Source: Icerya purchasi
Taxonomy: Eukaryota > Arthropoda > Insecta > Hemiptera > Monophlebidae
Assembly: GCA_039619475.1 (NCBI GenBank)
Contig: CM077115.1
Span: 41,788,944-41,852,943 of the forward strand
Direction: 5' to 3'
DNA: 64,000 nucleotides
Shown here in pieces: positions 1 to 11,955 of this stretch (its first letter is position 1; every line of letters begins with the position of its first letter). Position numbers and translations under genes: made by a program. The notes below the pieces were generated by a model that was not told the DNA's origin, searched no databases, and saw only the letters and a program-made list of their open reading frames with translations.

Positions 1-90
1 AACGTTTCAAATGATTTTTTTTTATTGAAAATATCGTTTTTGTGTTTTTACTTTTTTTTTCTCGGATTTACAACAAAATTCAAACATATT

Positions 91-1410
91 TAAAAAAAGA
101 TCGCCACTACAATGTGAAAACTATAGAACTATAGCACTTATAGCGCATGCCAGTAAAATTCTACCAAATATAATCAATGAAAGACTTAAGGGATACATAA
201 TACCGCAGATATTAAAAGAGCAAGCTGGATTTATGCCAAGTCGGGGGACAAGAGAGCAAATTCTGAACATCCGACAAATTTTAGAAAAAGCGCGAGAATT
301 TCAACTTGAAATATACTTATGTTTTTCATAGACTTCTCCAAGACGTTCGATTCTATAATATGGAACAAATTATGGCAAATATTGAAAAGAACAGGAATAC
401 CAGAGCATCTGATAGAGATCATTAACAACTTAAATAGGAATAACATAAGTACTGTTAAGGTTAATAACATCAACGCAACTTTTTAAAATCGGATCAGGAG
501 TTAGACAGGGCTTTATTCTATCTCCGATATATTATTTAATATATATATATATATAGCAAATACGTAATGCAGGAAATACTCGAGGACTGGGAAGGAGGAA
601 TAACAATAGGAGGACATAAGATCAATAACCTCCGATATGCAGATGATATAGTATTGATAGCATCATCCAAAGAAGAGTTGACAGAGTTCATAAATAAGTT
701 GAAAATCATAACTGGAAAGTCAGGCTTGGAAGTGAATCAGGCAAAAATAAATGAAAGTAGACAGAGCCTCGAAGAATCAACCGGAAACGAAAGAAATTGC
801 AGGATACGAAGTAGTGAACGAATTTATTTATCTTGGATCTTTGATTACAAACACAGGAGGATGTGAAAAAGAAATCCGCAGACGCATTGCAATGGCGAGA
901 GCTGCGACAACGAAACTAAAAAAAAAAAAATATATGGAAGGATACAAATATAACGAAGAATACCAAGTTAAAATTAGTGAACACAATTTTAGACTACTTA
1001 TTAAAAAAAATAAAATAGATGCAATTCGGATAAATGCCTTCGAGATGGAAGTGTACAGGAAAATGCTGCGGATAGCGTGAACCGCACACTGAACCAACAA
1101 ATCAATTCTAGAGGAGCTAAAGATAGAAGCTCTTACAGGAAATAAATCGGAATATGATCAGATACTTCGGTCATATAGCCAGGAACATAAATTCCATGGA
1201 AAGAAACATTATACAGGGCAAGGTGCAAGGAAAACGTTCCAGAGAAAGATGCCCACTACGATGGGCTGATCAAGTAAACTAACTGGATACAAGTTGTCAG
1301 AAGCATTCCACGTAGCAATGGATCGAAATAAATGGAAGGAAACGGTAAAGGGAATATGATGCCACCACGTTCTTACGTAGGAAAATGGACTTGATGATGA
1401 TGATGACCAC
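91..1410 (+). mobile_element. RTE-type LINE, reverse transcriptase and 3' end (decayed)
   Basis: Frames joined across shifts give CENYRTIALIAHASKI, EQAGFMPSRGTREQILNIRQ and, around 630-650, the intact active-site box YADDIVLIASS. IYLGSLITNTGGCEKEIRRR follows at about 825-885. The end region encodes FGHIARN- and RWADQ-like sequences, typical of RTE endonuclease-reverse transcriptases, and finishes in a GATGATGATGATGA tail (about 1393-1406), as RTE elements end in short tandem repeats. Several frameshifts, a stop near 485 and an A-rich insertion near 920 make it non-functional. The 5' end is missing. Confidence 0.8.
567..1080 (+). pseudogene. RTE reverse transcriptase palm/thumb fragment
   Basis: Two overlapping frames (567-866 and 751-1080) together encode the reverse-transcriptase palm with YADD and the thumb. 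The frame changes near 750, after GLEVNQAK, and resumes with GYEVVNEFIYLGSL. Both DD catalytic aspartates remain, but the frameshift and an internal deletion after IAMARAATTKLKK show it is a relic. It belongs to the element spanning 91-1410. Confidence 0.75.
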
Positions 1411-3290
1411 AAAATTTCCGGCTTATTTTCCCGGTTTTCTCGGATGGGTGGCCACTCTGTAATCGTTATTCTTGCATATTTATAAACTTATATTAGTTCT
1501 ATCTTTTCAGCGGCTGGCGGATTAAGAAAGATTGGTGTTTTAGCAAAGTTGCGTAATGTTTAAAGAAGCAACTAAATATTTTTTTTATCATAAAAATAAT
1601 AATACTAATAATTTAATTTTATGTCCATGGTAATTACAAGACCGTGATGGTAGCACCCTTGCGAGGGCGTAACTAAACGATAATGTTTCAAAGTATATCA
1701 AACAATTATCTCTTTGTTTGTTCCTCGGCAATGGAATGACTTCAGATTTCTAATCAAAATACTGAAGACGCTGTTTACAGTAACTGTGTCGTAATTTTTA
1801 GCGATAAAATTTAAATAAACTCCACATATCACAAGTGCACCGGACCAAATATATCTAAAAAAAAAAAAAAAAAAAGAAAAAAGGAAATAAAATAATCAAA
1901 CAATTTGTTCATTAATTGACACGGCCGCATTTACCAAATATTATTTATATGAAAAATGTATAGGCGCGTAAAAATTAAATTATTACATTAGGCAATACCG
2001 TAACGAATGATACAGAATAACGTTTTTTCCCGAAAGACGTAATTATATAACGAAACTTATTAACCATCGAATAAATTTTTAACGTTACCACCAGTAAAAA
2101 CGCGAGTATCCGTTCGGGAATAGATATGTATTTTACTTTACTGGTCAAACAATTTGATAACGATGGTTATCCGAGAAATCAAACTGTATGGAGAAGGGAA
2201 GTAAAAAACTAGCTTAAAAAAACGGAAAATTAGAAAACAACGGATGTTGAAGTTAAAAAACAGAGAACTAAATTAAAATCCGTTAAAACGAAATCAACTG
2301 TTTTTCAAAATGTATACTAAATGCAGCTAAGAAAGCAGTTCGTAAGGACAGAAAATGCTTAGAAGAAAGATCGAAAAACGCTGTGTAAAAGTAATTAAAC
2401 AATGAAATTCTATAATAGCTAATAATGATCATGTTCTCAGTATTCCAATTAATAATAAAATCGAAAAACCCCATCATCAGTCAGCTTAACAGCGAACGGT
2501 AATGCCAGCGTGTTGTCTATTACAAAAACGATGAAAGATATAAAACGGAACCGGAAAAAGTATCATATGATAGAATGGTTAAAAATATCCGCCACCGGGG
2601 TCTCTTTACTTACATCTTTATGGAAGCTGATTTCGGTTACATTTATCCCCGTATAATATGAAAAGACAAAAACGGGGTTTTCAACATTATTTCGGTATAA
2701 TCTAAACTATCCAATTTTAACATTTTATCACATGCGTTATAATCAAGCCTGGCACATTTTTGATAAAGATCGAATCTCATCAGGAAAAAAAGTTTTTAAA
2801 GTAGATATCGGCAAAAACAGACGAGTGTACCAGTATCGTAAATACAGTAAACTTCGGCGCATTATGTTTACGCTTTTTAACAAATACATTAACCATTCAG
2901 TAGATTTCTCATTAATACATAAAGATATTCGAGTCTCAAATTTAACAACGGTCGTTATGGTAGTTATTACAATAGGTCAGTTTTTTCAAACTTTGGTAAA
3001 ATCGATCGACTGAGGATAAAGTGAAATTAGTATAAGGTACAATGGTATAACAATATTGTAGTTTAAAATATAAATAAACATAAATATACACTGACGCCAG
3101 CAACCGCGAACATATATAATGTATATATAATATCCTAAAGAAAAGAATGTAAGAAAATTTTGTAAAATTATGTATTTTGTATATTTCAGATAGTTAACTT
3201 TTGTAATTTTCGCATTCTGTAGTCTGATGTTTCTTAAGAAGAGGTATATACAATAGGCTTACAGTATTCTTTTGTGACCAATCCGCAGTT
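1411..3290. other. Non-coding stretch, possible faint LINE debris
   Basis: AT-rich with an A-run at about 1858-1876. Near 2280-2380 the plus strand has lysine/arginine-rich remnants (for example KAVRKDRKCLEER) that look like decayed retrotransposon. The ORF at 2732-3013 (93 codons) is not recognised. No host exon could be assigned here, although the last transporter exon might be expected in this stretch. Confidence 0.4.
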
Positions 3291-3835
3291 GACCATATTC
3301 TTTTACATATTTGTATTTTTTTAACCAAATGTTGCCCATTTTTTAAATTGCACGGGCAAATATCCCAACATATCCATTTGCTTTGCTTTTTTTTGTATAC
3401 CTAATGGCTTCTTCAATTTTATTTTCCGGAATAGGTGGTTCAGATTCCTTCAGCGGATCTGTTATCGCTATTTTGTTTTTATTTGTACTGTTGTGCAACC
3501 TTTGGACAGTAATTTCTCCAAACTTCTGCAATTTAATTTTTCCCAGATTTGATACAGCCGTCCTTGTTTTCTACAAAAAACTTCCAATGATCATTCGAAG
3601 CTTTTTATATAAATTGCCCGGTTCATTTTTTCCCCGTATGTTCCTGGATTTCTTTGCAAACGGTTTCACAGTACACGTTTTTATTTTTACACAGTAATTA
3701 TATATTTTTCTAGTTATTTTAACCATTTCACTTTCATTTTACCGCAAGGTATTTCTTAATTTACTTCTTTTTTTCAGTCAGCTTAATTGCTTCGTCGGAT
3801 ATCCATGGTTTCCGCTCTTTTTTATACATTATCTT
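3290..3835 (-). mobile_element. RTE-type LINE fragment (linker and start of reverse transcriptase)
   Basis: On the minus strand a decayed frame includes RKPWISDEAIKLTEKK near 3780-3830, typical of the linker between endonuclease and reverse transcriptase. At 3531-3343 it reads EPPIPENKIEEAIRYTKKSK, followed by ANGYVGIFARAI, matching the RTE motif PxxENEIEKA...NNKAPGxDGI at the start of the reverse transcriptase. Frame breaks are frequent. It lies directly downstream of transporter exon 5. Confidence 0.6.
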
Positions 3836-3897
3836 TTTCAAAAAATAATAAAAAAAATAAATAAAAATAAAAATACTCAAAAAACATGATAACTTAC

Positions 3898-4079
3898 GTT
3901 ATACTGAATGACTTCGTTTCAAAATACAACAATTGGCTAATGACTACTACCGGCTTATGATAGGAAATAATAATCGTCGTAACCAATGCATCAGAATTTT
4001 GTATCAGTGACAGGATGACATGCAGCGATAAAAAACTGCATACAGAATACACCGCTATAACCAGCATTAAGGATTTATC
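3898..4079 (-). CDS. SLC35B-like transporter, exon 5 (last exon seen)
   Basis: Following a TTTCTAG acceptor, 182 nt encode 60 residues plus two bases before a consensus GTAAGT donor. The peptide runs DKSLMLVIAVYSVCSFLSLH, then VILSLIQNSDALVTTIIISY, then a helix ending LLYFETKSFSIT. This parallels the family stretch with GYFG...VLALIK..GAL.AVTVTTGRK...SF.FFAKPFTFQ. The family's TTGRK is replaced by a sequence ending YHK, so the conserved arginine is lost. A further exon starting in phase 2 and encoding the last helix and tail is expected but was not identified between 1 and 3890. Confidence 0.75.
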
Positions 4080-5257
4080 CTAGAAATTAGAAAAATTCTT
4101 ATTAACAATAAAAAGGTAAAAGTACCTTTTCTTTTAATTTACATATACACACAGTAATGGATAATACATAATATTTTATTTTAATGTAATTTCTACGATT
4201 ATTCATAATCGCCGAATTCTAACATTTTTACTGAGAGAAAGAGGGGAAGATGACTTTTTACGTTAGTCGCAATATATACATTACGCGCAGATATTTTAAC
4301 TATATAATAAAATTCACTAATTTAAGCAAAATGTAAAAAAAAACCACTATATACGCATGTTAAAATAATAACCGTACGCGATCATTGCTGAAATTAAAAT
4401 TAAAATAAAATTCAAAATAACAACCGTATAAGATCTGAAAATGAACTGGAATAACTTCTATAGAGTCAACTAATTCGTGCTGCTATAAATCGGGACATAT
4501 GAATTTTGATCATGCAATTGCAGCGGTCGAAAATCGCGTACAGCACTTAGAATAAAAAGAAGAATTATTGATTACTTTTTATTGAGAAAAAAGACTGTGT
4601 CTGCGGTAGGTTTGAGCAATACATAATATATATTACGCGATAAATATCATTCAGAAATTAGCTCAATGCAAACTGAAACTAAACTTAAATTATCTATAAA
4701 TCGGAAAAAAAAAAGTGAATTACTTATTACCATTTTTTATAGCCCTCTTTTTCGAAATAAATTTTAATCGCTTTTTTTTGTCCCCTATTAAAATTTATCA
4801 GGTCGCGCAGGAAAAACTTGACATAGGTGTTCTTCCCTTTTCTCTTTTTGTTTTTGTAACCTCCACCGTGTGGACACATCGGAATTCACGGTAAATACTT
4901 CACTGCAGTAATGTTAGAATTTGGTTCCTACTGAGACACAGTTGGATTGCAACAATTTTGAGCCTGCGATAAAGATATCGCAAAAGTTCGGCTTTGAAGA
5001 CATTTCAGGTCATAATTGTTGTTCCATCTAAAATAGGGACGTAAATTATTTGGACCTTCCTATACGGAAGATTTATTCGGAATTACAACAATTTAAACAT
5101 ATATAAAAGAGCGATCAATATGCTCTCTTATCTGTCAAATAGTTCGCTGTTAAAGCTGCGTTACGATAATCGAAATTGGAAATTTTTCAAAAATTTTAAA
5201 TAAAAAAAAATAACAAGGAAGATAAAACATGGACAATTTTAAAAATAAATCACAAAC
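4080..5257. other. Transporter intron 4, no other feature seen
   Basis: AT-rich sequence between exons 5 and 4 of the SLC35B-like gene. No ORF, repeat family or RNA gene was recognised. Confidence 0.6.
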
Positions 5258-5448
5258 CTGTATTAAAAAAATCGTCCCATTCCAAAAATTTCCAAAAGAC
5301 AACAAAATGCCCATCAGGTAGGCAGAACTAAACAGGTAAATGCAAAATATTAACTCGGCGTTGGAACATTTGTCTTCGACTAATATTTTTTCTTCAAAAG
5401 TAAATATCAGCCCTGTACAAACCAGCGAACAAACCATCACTGCAACAC
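5258..5448 (-). CDS. SLC35B-like transporter, exon 4
   Basis: The 191-nt exon starts after TGTATAG with the two bases that complete the glycine codon from exon 3, and ends CAG before GTTTGT, phase 0. The 63 residues begin VAVMVCSLVCTGLIFTFEEK and correspond to the SLC35B3 region GVVLISLALCADAVIGNVQEK..., with the shared ...(F/V)(E/Q)EK then SN(A/S)E element followed by two membrane helices. Exon 4 is separated from exon 3 by a 17.9-kb intron that contains LINE, mariner, MITE and Tigger insertions. The reading frame has no breaks. Confidence 0.75.
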
Positions 5449-6429
5449 CTATACATTTTATACAAATTAACATGTTACACATATACGATAATCGTACGTC
5501 GCGTTAAAGAAAACATATTAACTGAAAATGTTTTTTACATTCTTCAACTGTACTGCGGTAACACTAATTCTTTAACATTAAAATCAACAAGTTCAACGAA
5601 TAATACACCAATTACAGGACGTGCTCTATAATTAGAAAAATATTAATTTCGAAGTCTTATTATAATATAATATTAATAATTATATTAATCAGAAATGACT
5701 TAAATTCAACACCGTAAGTTGATATGAGTCCAGAAATAATTTTCATATGATTATTCCTCTAACTGAACTACACTAATTGAATTTTTTCCACTCAGTAAAA
5801 GTACAATAATTTATTCATTCGTCCGGTTGGAATAACGATATGTTCGTTATAACCCCGTACAATTTTACATTTCGTGTATAAAAAAGATACCCTCTTTCTG
5901 TTCCACAAAGTCGTTAATTTTTTTTATTTTCGCCTGAACAATATTTGGTTTTCGTATAGTTAATTTGGCCAGTAGGCTAACGTTCAAATTAGTTTGAATG
6001 CGCGAAAAGCAAAAACAAAAACAAAAAAAACACTTTCTTGTACTTGTCAAACTGTTTAAGCTCTACTTATAATACAGATAGTAAGAATAAAGGAGGAAAC
6101 TCCATCCTGCAATGTAGCTGCAACTGCATAGCTGTATCCACAATGCTTGATGAACCAAACTCAATAATTAAAAATAACGCCATGTGAAAAAGGAATAATT
6201 ACTGCACTCAGAATAAATAAAGTTTACAGTAAAAGAAAATGAGGCAGTTTACAGTAGAAAGGAAGTGTGTTGCAGTTGAAATGTTATTATCCTTATCATC
6301 ATTGATGATAGCCTGGGCAAAAAAAAAAAAATTACATTAATTTAGATATTAATCAGGTTTTTTAAATAACAATTTCGTTTCTTTTGATAAACGAAAATAG
6401 GATAAACAACGTTCCATTACCAGAAACAA
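5449..6429. other. Start of the 17.9-kb transporter intron, unremarkable
   Basis: AT-rich intron sequence preceding (on the + strand) the LINE at 6430. No coding segment or repeat structure was recognised. Confidence 0.5.
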
Positions 6430-8591
6430 GCAGTTGGAAAATGCAGAATGGACGATATAAACCATAGGGGACATTATACTCTGGCTTCCTTCATTGATGT
6501 TTCCTGTGCTTTCGACAATGTTCATCTTCCAACTTTAAGAGATAAAATGACAGCAATTAACATTCCAGTGAATTTCACTTCCCTTGTTATTATTAAGCTC
6601 ATGTCCAATCGTTCTATCCACTTCTCTCCTCCATTATTTGACACTTCTAGAAAGGTTTTCTGCGGTCTTCCTCAAGGTTCCTCCCTCAGTCTTACTCTTT
6701 TTAACATTTATACTGCTAGTATCGCTTCTCTTCCTTTAAATTCCCACTCTTTATTCTTTGCTGATGATATTTTGCTTTTTTCCTCTTCCCACGATATTGA
6801 CGCAGCTAATGATGCTCTCAATTCGTCCCTCAATTTTCTTGAAAGTGCTCTTGCCTCAATTAACCTTCCGATTTCTCTTTCTAAGTCCTCCTGCGTTGTA
6901 TTTACCCTTCGCCCTTATAACCCTGCTTCTGTTAATTTATCCTTAAATAGCACAGCTCTTGCTCGCGTTAATTGCTTTCGTTATCTCGGTATCTTGCTCG
7001 ATAGTCGTCTGACTTTCTCTGAACATATCAAATATCTTTCCTCCTCCTCTACTAAACGGTTGAACTTGCTGAAGGCCCTGTCTCCGACTAAATGGGGTGG
7101 TGACCCTTTCATTCTTATTCTTCTATATAAATCCATCGTCCGCTCCAAGCTTGATTACTGTTCGTTCATTTATGCCTGCGCTTCCAAGTCCCGTCTTTCT
7201 AAACTTGATGTGATCCAAAATTCTTGCCTTAGACTCCGTCTCGGTGCTCTTAAATCTTCTCCTATTCCAGCACTGCTTGCTGAATCGAATGCTCCTCCCC
7301 TGTCTATTCGCAGATCTTATTAGGGGCTATCGCTTCCTTGCTAAACGTCTTTCTCTCTCATCTTCTTCTCTCATTTTTTCCTACCTTTCAATTTCTCGGA
7401 ATTAGCGCTTTGTGCTTAGGAAAATTCCTATCCTGTCCCTTATTTCTCTCCGTCTTAGTTCATTTTGGCCGTATACAATTTCCTTTAATAGTTTGCCTTA
7501 TTTCTCTTTTAACTTCAGCGATCTCTGCCATCCTCCCAGAGTATTTATTTCGCCTACACTTGCAAAATCTCTCCCTCCAGCTGTAATTAAACAGGAATTC
7601 CACAGTATTGTCAATTCTCTCTTCCCTTCTCATGTTAGCATTTTCACTGATGGTTCTAAGGGGCCTGATGGGGTTGGTGCTTCTTTTATTCTTCCAGATT
7701 ATAACTTCTCTGAATCCTTCTATCTTCCTTCTTTCTGTTCCAGATTTACAGCCGAGCTAATGGCTAAGTTACGTTCCATTATTTTTATCTCCTCCAATCG
7801 TCTTTCTTCCCAGTTTCTGATCATATCCGACTCCATGAGTGCTCTTCAAGCCATCTCTTCTCCTCTTCCTAATTATTTCTGTGATTTTACTATTCTCCGC
7901 ATACGTTCTCTCATTTGGACTCTCTCTTCTCTCCATGGGATCCATATTGACTTGCTGTGGATTCCTGGTCATTTTGGCATCTCAAGTAATGAGATGGCTG
8001 ATTATTTGGCTCGGGTTGCTGCTTCTTCTATATTCTTCTTCAAAAAAATCCCATCCTCTAATCTCTTGCCTTTGTGTAAATATTTCCATCTCAGATTTTG
8101 GTCGAATATGTACCCTTCCTCCTTTTCTAATTGTCGCTCTTTTTATCTGTCCGTTCAGCCTAATCTTCCTTCAAATCCTTGGTTCCTTCTGTTTCCTTCA
8201 CTTCCTCGTTCTGTTGTTGTCTCCATTGTGCGTTTGCGCTTTAACCATTCCTTGCTGCCTTCCTCCCATTTTCGCTAATCATTAGCCTCTACGCCGTGTT
8301 GTCCTCTGCATTCAAATGATGCGGTTGTTTGTGACGCCGATCACGTGTTCTTTGAGTGCTCTGCTCTTTCAGTGGAGCGCTCGTCTCTATATTCCCACTT
8401 GTTTGGGCTAAGGCTTCCTGCTCCTTTTTGTGCTCGTTACATCCTGTCTTTTCCTTCTACACTTATTATCCCCTCCATTGTTTTCTTCTTATTAGCGATA
8501 GCTGATCGCCTCACTATATAACTTTCGTTTTCCCTTAATTGTTTCTGGGTGAAGGTCCTCGGTTGACAAGCCCAATTAAAAAAAAAAAAAA
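6430..8591 (+). mobile_element. I-like LINE, 5'-truncated copy (RT, RNase H, 3' end with poly-A)
   Basis: The copy starts within the reverse transcriptase and runs to a 3' tail of A at 8578-8591. The order is RT palm, thumb, RNase H, then a Cys/His end (DHVFFECSALS). The presence of RNase H after RT points to the I superfamily rather than jockey; the clade within it cannot be fixed. It is inserted at the 3' edge of an older minus-strand LINE (8595-9390). Codon content is C/T-rich, unlike the surrounding AT-rich DNA. Confidence 0.85.
6448..8278 (+). pseudogene. I-like LINE ORF2 remnant: reverse transcriptase plus RNase H
   Basis: Frame one (6448-7323) carries FIDVSCAFDNVHLPTL, GLPQGSSLS and the active-site box LFFADDILLFSSS, followed by the thumb with LKALSPTKWGGDP and ALKSSPIPALL. 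A stop at 7321 and a frameshift lead to frame two (7412-8278) with the RNase H domain. FTDGSKGPDGVG, RFTAELMAK, IISDSMSAL and WIPGHFGISSNEMADYLA preserve the D-E-D-D catalytic set. Both catalytic centres are intact but separated by the frame break, so it is probably inactive. The N-terminal endonuclease is absent by 5' truncation. Confidence 0.85.
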
Positions 8592-8594
8592 TTA

Positions 8595-9390
8595 GTTCTT
8601 TAGAAAGGAGGGCTCTCTCCGAGATAGGACCTCACAACTGAATAACAAGTGGTTGATATCCTCGCGATAAACTATGTTTACATGATCACTACGATTTGAA
8701 TGTAAACGGCTTCCATCGAAAAAAAATTAAGACGCACTCTAGTATGACGAAGCCTGCAGATAGTAGCAACGAAACGCCGAATTAAATCAACCGGGATAGA
8801 AGTGATATTATTAGTACCTCGAGACATATTTGGTAATGACAATTGGACAATTTCGTATGTCTCGCATAAACTAGGCGAACTATTAATGAAGTTCTTCCAA
8901 TCAGCATAGTTGTTCCTTTTAATCATGTCTAATAGATCCGTGGATGGTATATATAAAGGGGTAAACATACAACCCCGTTTAAGGCCACTTCTTTAGCCAC
9001 TTCATCAGCTACATCATTGAAAATGATTCACCGATGACTAGTACCCAACAGAACTTTAGAGTACCTCCTTTATCTATAATTTCTGTGTATTTAAACTTAA
9101 TATGATAATTAAAATTGCTGTAGCTGAGCGCCAAGAGGCTACACTAAGACTGTCTGAGCATATTAAAGTTTTTCTCTTAACAGCCAATGATTTCAGTATA
9201 AGGTCACAGGCTTTATCAATAGCAAACAGCTCAGCCGTAAAAATAGACGCCTCTGGAGAGAGTTTAAATTTAAATATTGCATTATTGTCCACAGTGAATG
9301 CAGCACCCACTCTACTGTTGGCATCTCGGAACTTAGCGCCGTCTATGACTATATTTTTAAAAAGGAAGGATATTTGTAAAAAATAGGAGC
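8595..9390 (-). mobile_element. LINE 3' fragment with RNase H, second family
   Basis: On the minus strand, 9310-9074 reads GAAFTVDNNAIFKFKLSPEA, then SIFTAELFAIDKACDLILKS and ICSDSLSVA, which is an RNase H domain (A-E and S-D-S landmarks). After a break, 8968-8678 gives YIPSTDLLDMIKRNNYADWK and the region that follows RNase H in I-type LINEs, ending DINHLLFSCEVL near 8640. It is distinct in sequence from the C/T-rich family next to it. Frames are broken; no RT part is present. Confidence 0.7.
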
Positions 9391-10200
9391 TGATTGCTTG
9401 GTTCGAAAGATGATCAAGTCGTTGAAAAGATTTATATTTACATCAATGTTACATAGATTAATTTACATAAAACATAGAATCCGTTGTGGCTAATGCTAGC
9501 ATATTTCATGAATAGCTAATGCAAATATAGTGATTATTATTTTCGTTTGCCACGTGCAGATACAAATAAATGAAACTTCAAAACTGTAATTGTAGGTTGT
9601 TCGTTTTTGATGATTGTTTGGCATTGCGGTACATGAATGCATATTAAATTAATATTTTAAAAGCGTGAAAAATTAGTAAATATTAGATTTGCATTTCTAT
9701 CCAACAACAATGTAATCAACAGCGGCTACTTGGAACGCATCCAAGTAGTAAACAAACGGTGTTACTTGCAAAAAATCGAAAAAGACCTTTGTCATCATCT
9801 TTATCCATTCTACGAAGTCCTATTATACCCTTCTATATCTGTTTATACTGCATGCTATTTGCGCATTTGGTTCTCACGTAGTACTAATATAATTTCATTT
9901 GCTTGTACTCGTATTTTAACCGCAATCGCAGCGTCACTTTAATCGGCCGTCTCTAGAGAGCAGATCGCCGAAGAAAAGACTATGAAAACCTTCGCCGACT
10001 ACAGTGTGTCACGAATCGGTCAGTTTTCGAAGTTATACAATATTTACATTTTATTTGTTTTTTAATAATCGTCACCCTGCGATGCGGAAAAAAAAAATAA
10101 ACTACATTTTACATTACATACTTATTGCGTGTTTTTTGTTGATCGTTGAAATTATATTTAATGTTTATTACACGCTGGTCACTCAAATATAATTTTTAAA
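9391..10200. other. Intron sequence with nothing recognised
   Basis: AT-rich. The short ORFs at 9730-9942 and 10004-10192 have no recognisable similarity and are probably chance. Confidence 0.45.
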
Positions 10201-10450
10201 CTCCCGGTTTATTCCCGATCCAAAATTTCCTGACTACTAGAATTGTAAGAAAAAAAGAATGGATTTTTTTTTTTTGTATTACTATTGCTAATATTTGACA
10301 ACCACCGCGGCGGCATATTTTATTGCATAAAAAAGAACTTCGTGTAATTTATTATTCAGTGTAAAGTACATCAAAAGACGCATCCATTTTTCTCTTCAAA
10401 TGATTTCTTCTTATTATAAATATCGTTTGTGGCTATTTTTACCAACTTCC
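10201..10450 (+). repeat. Dispersed repeat A, copy 1
   Basis: This stretch (CTCCCG..TT, CTGACTACTAGAATTGTA, TATTTGACAACC, CAAATGATTT...) aligns by eye over about 230 bases with 29041-29240. Parts also occur at 1-80, 1405-1450 and 17320-17375. It encodes nothing obvious; the class is unknown. Confidence 0.6.
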
Positions 10451-10554
10451 AAAAAGAAGGTTATACAAGGGTCATTTCAAAAGTAATGCACACACAGTGC
10501 TGCTAAGCTCTCCAGGTGCGCGATAAAAATACCAAAAAAGTATATACGATGAAA

Positions 10555-10935
10555 TTCGTGCGATTATGATTTGTTCAACAAATTAAAAGAGCTACTCCGA
10601 GAGACCAGTGTTCCCGATTTACATTAAATAATGCCGTGTGACTCAGCGGATCAAAGTGATGCACAAAGAACACATTTTAAACGGCATATTCAAAAAGCAC
10701 ACATTTTTTTAGAAAAGGATATTTTATTTACAGTCTTTCAACAGAATCCCCGCCTACCTCTATAACTTGTCGCCAGCGCTCAGGAAGCTTTCGGATGCCG
10801 TTTAAAACGTGTTCTTTGTGCATCACTTTGATCCGCTGAGTCACACGGCATTATTTAATGCGAGTAAATCGGGATATCTCTCCGAGTAGCTCTTTTAATC
10901 TGTTGAACAAATCATAATCGCACGAGTAGTTTCAT
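10555..10935. repeat. Internal inverted duplication inside the mariner element
   Basis: Bases about 10555-10690 are the near-exact reverse complement of about 10797-10935 (for example TCAAAGTGATGCACAAAGAA in one arm and its complement in the other). The left part of the transposon is therefore an inverted copy of its own transposase fragment, giving a foldback structure with a ~105-base loop. Confidence 0.75.
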
Positions 10936-11100
10936 CACCACAAATTTCTTGCAAAACTGTAAAAATTTCTGTTGACATACGCCCACGTAATGTTTCGATT
11001 TTGATTTATGATCTGTGGTCTAAATAACGCGACCCGAACGTTCGTCCATGTCTTCTTTCTTGCACTATTAAACACACACAACTGAACAAACACCTAGCAA

Positions 11101-11955
11101 TAGTGCAAATCCCAACACGCTCAAAAAACTGGACTTAATTCAAAACATCGCGATGCGACTCGTCACAGAAGCTTTAAGAACCAGCCCCACAGTTAGCCTA
11201 CTAGTGGAAACGGACTTATTCCGACTCAGCGATCGGAGAAATCTACTTTCATTGAAGTACTTTTTTAAAATCTGATCTTCCTCATAATCCTGTCTACGGT
11301 AAAATTATAAATTCAACAACTTATATCTCGCTTTATAAATCAAGAGTACGTTCACCAAGACCACTAGCAGTGCACTGTAGATTGCTCTGCAGCAAATTTC
11401 ATATCGAAATTCGGGGCTTTACTCATGAAAGACAACATGTGAACAATATGTGAAATGAGCATTAAAAAACATAGCTGCTAAATTATATGAAATCATAAAG
11501 TTATCGTGGCAGTCCGAATGGGAACAACAGCGTTTTAACGGAAACAAACTATATACAATAAAACCGATCCTTTCCGAATGGCATACATTGTTACTGCCGA
11601 AATCGCCGGGAAGAAGTTATATTGGCACGCTTAAGAATCGGACACAGTCGGTTAACGCACACTTATATCTTTGAAAAGGACGAACCACTAATACGTACTG
11701 CATGCTCTAGTGTCAGCTATCCATAACCCACATATTGTCCGAATGCGCGAGGTATACTACACAGCGACAAACATGCTTTGGAAATGCAACTTTGGACATT
11801 ATCTTATGTAACGATATCAATAATATTAATTATTTTCCTTTTTAAAATTAACAAATCTTTATAATACTTTATAATAATTAGCATATGTAATTACATAAAA
11901 GATGCAAATGACCATGCAGTCGAGCATCTTTCAAATAAATAAATAAAATAATAAA
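11101..11955 (+). mobile_element. LINE 3' fragment inserted in the mariner element
   Basis: The insertion encodes LDLIQNIAMRLVTEALRTSP then TVSLLVETDLFRLSDRRNLL (reverse-transcriptase thumb region). Further on, decayed frames read GRSYIGTLKNRTQSVNAHLY, the Cys/His-rich end of I- or R1-like LINEs; the RNase H between them is lost. The 3' end is A-rich (AATAAATAAAATAATAAAAA). It is flanked by a 13-base direct repeat, AAACACCTAGCAA, at 11088-11100 and 11956-11968, a clean target-site duplication. Confidence 0.8.

Noticed and set aside
2565..2705. Minus-strand segment after a TTTAG that stays open for about 45 codons, tested as the missing last transporter exon
   Set aside because: Phase 2 entry is possible, but the peptide has no hydrophobic helix and no resemblance to the SLC35B C-terminus.
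7839..8285. 148-codon hydrophobic plus-strand ORF
   Set aside because: It is the shifted frame of the RNase H region of the I-like LINE; the other frame has the conserved residues.
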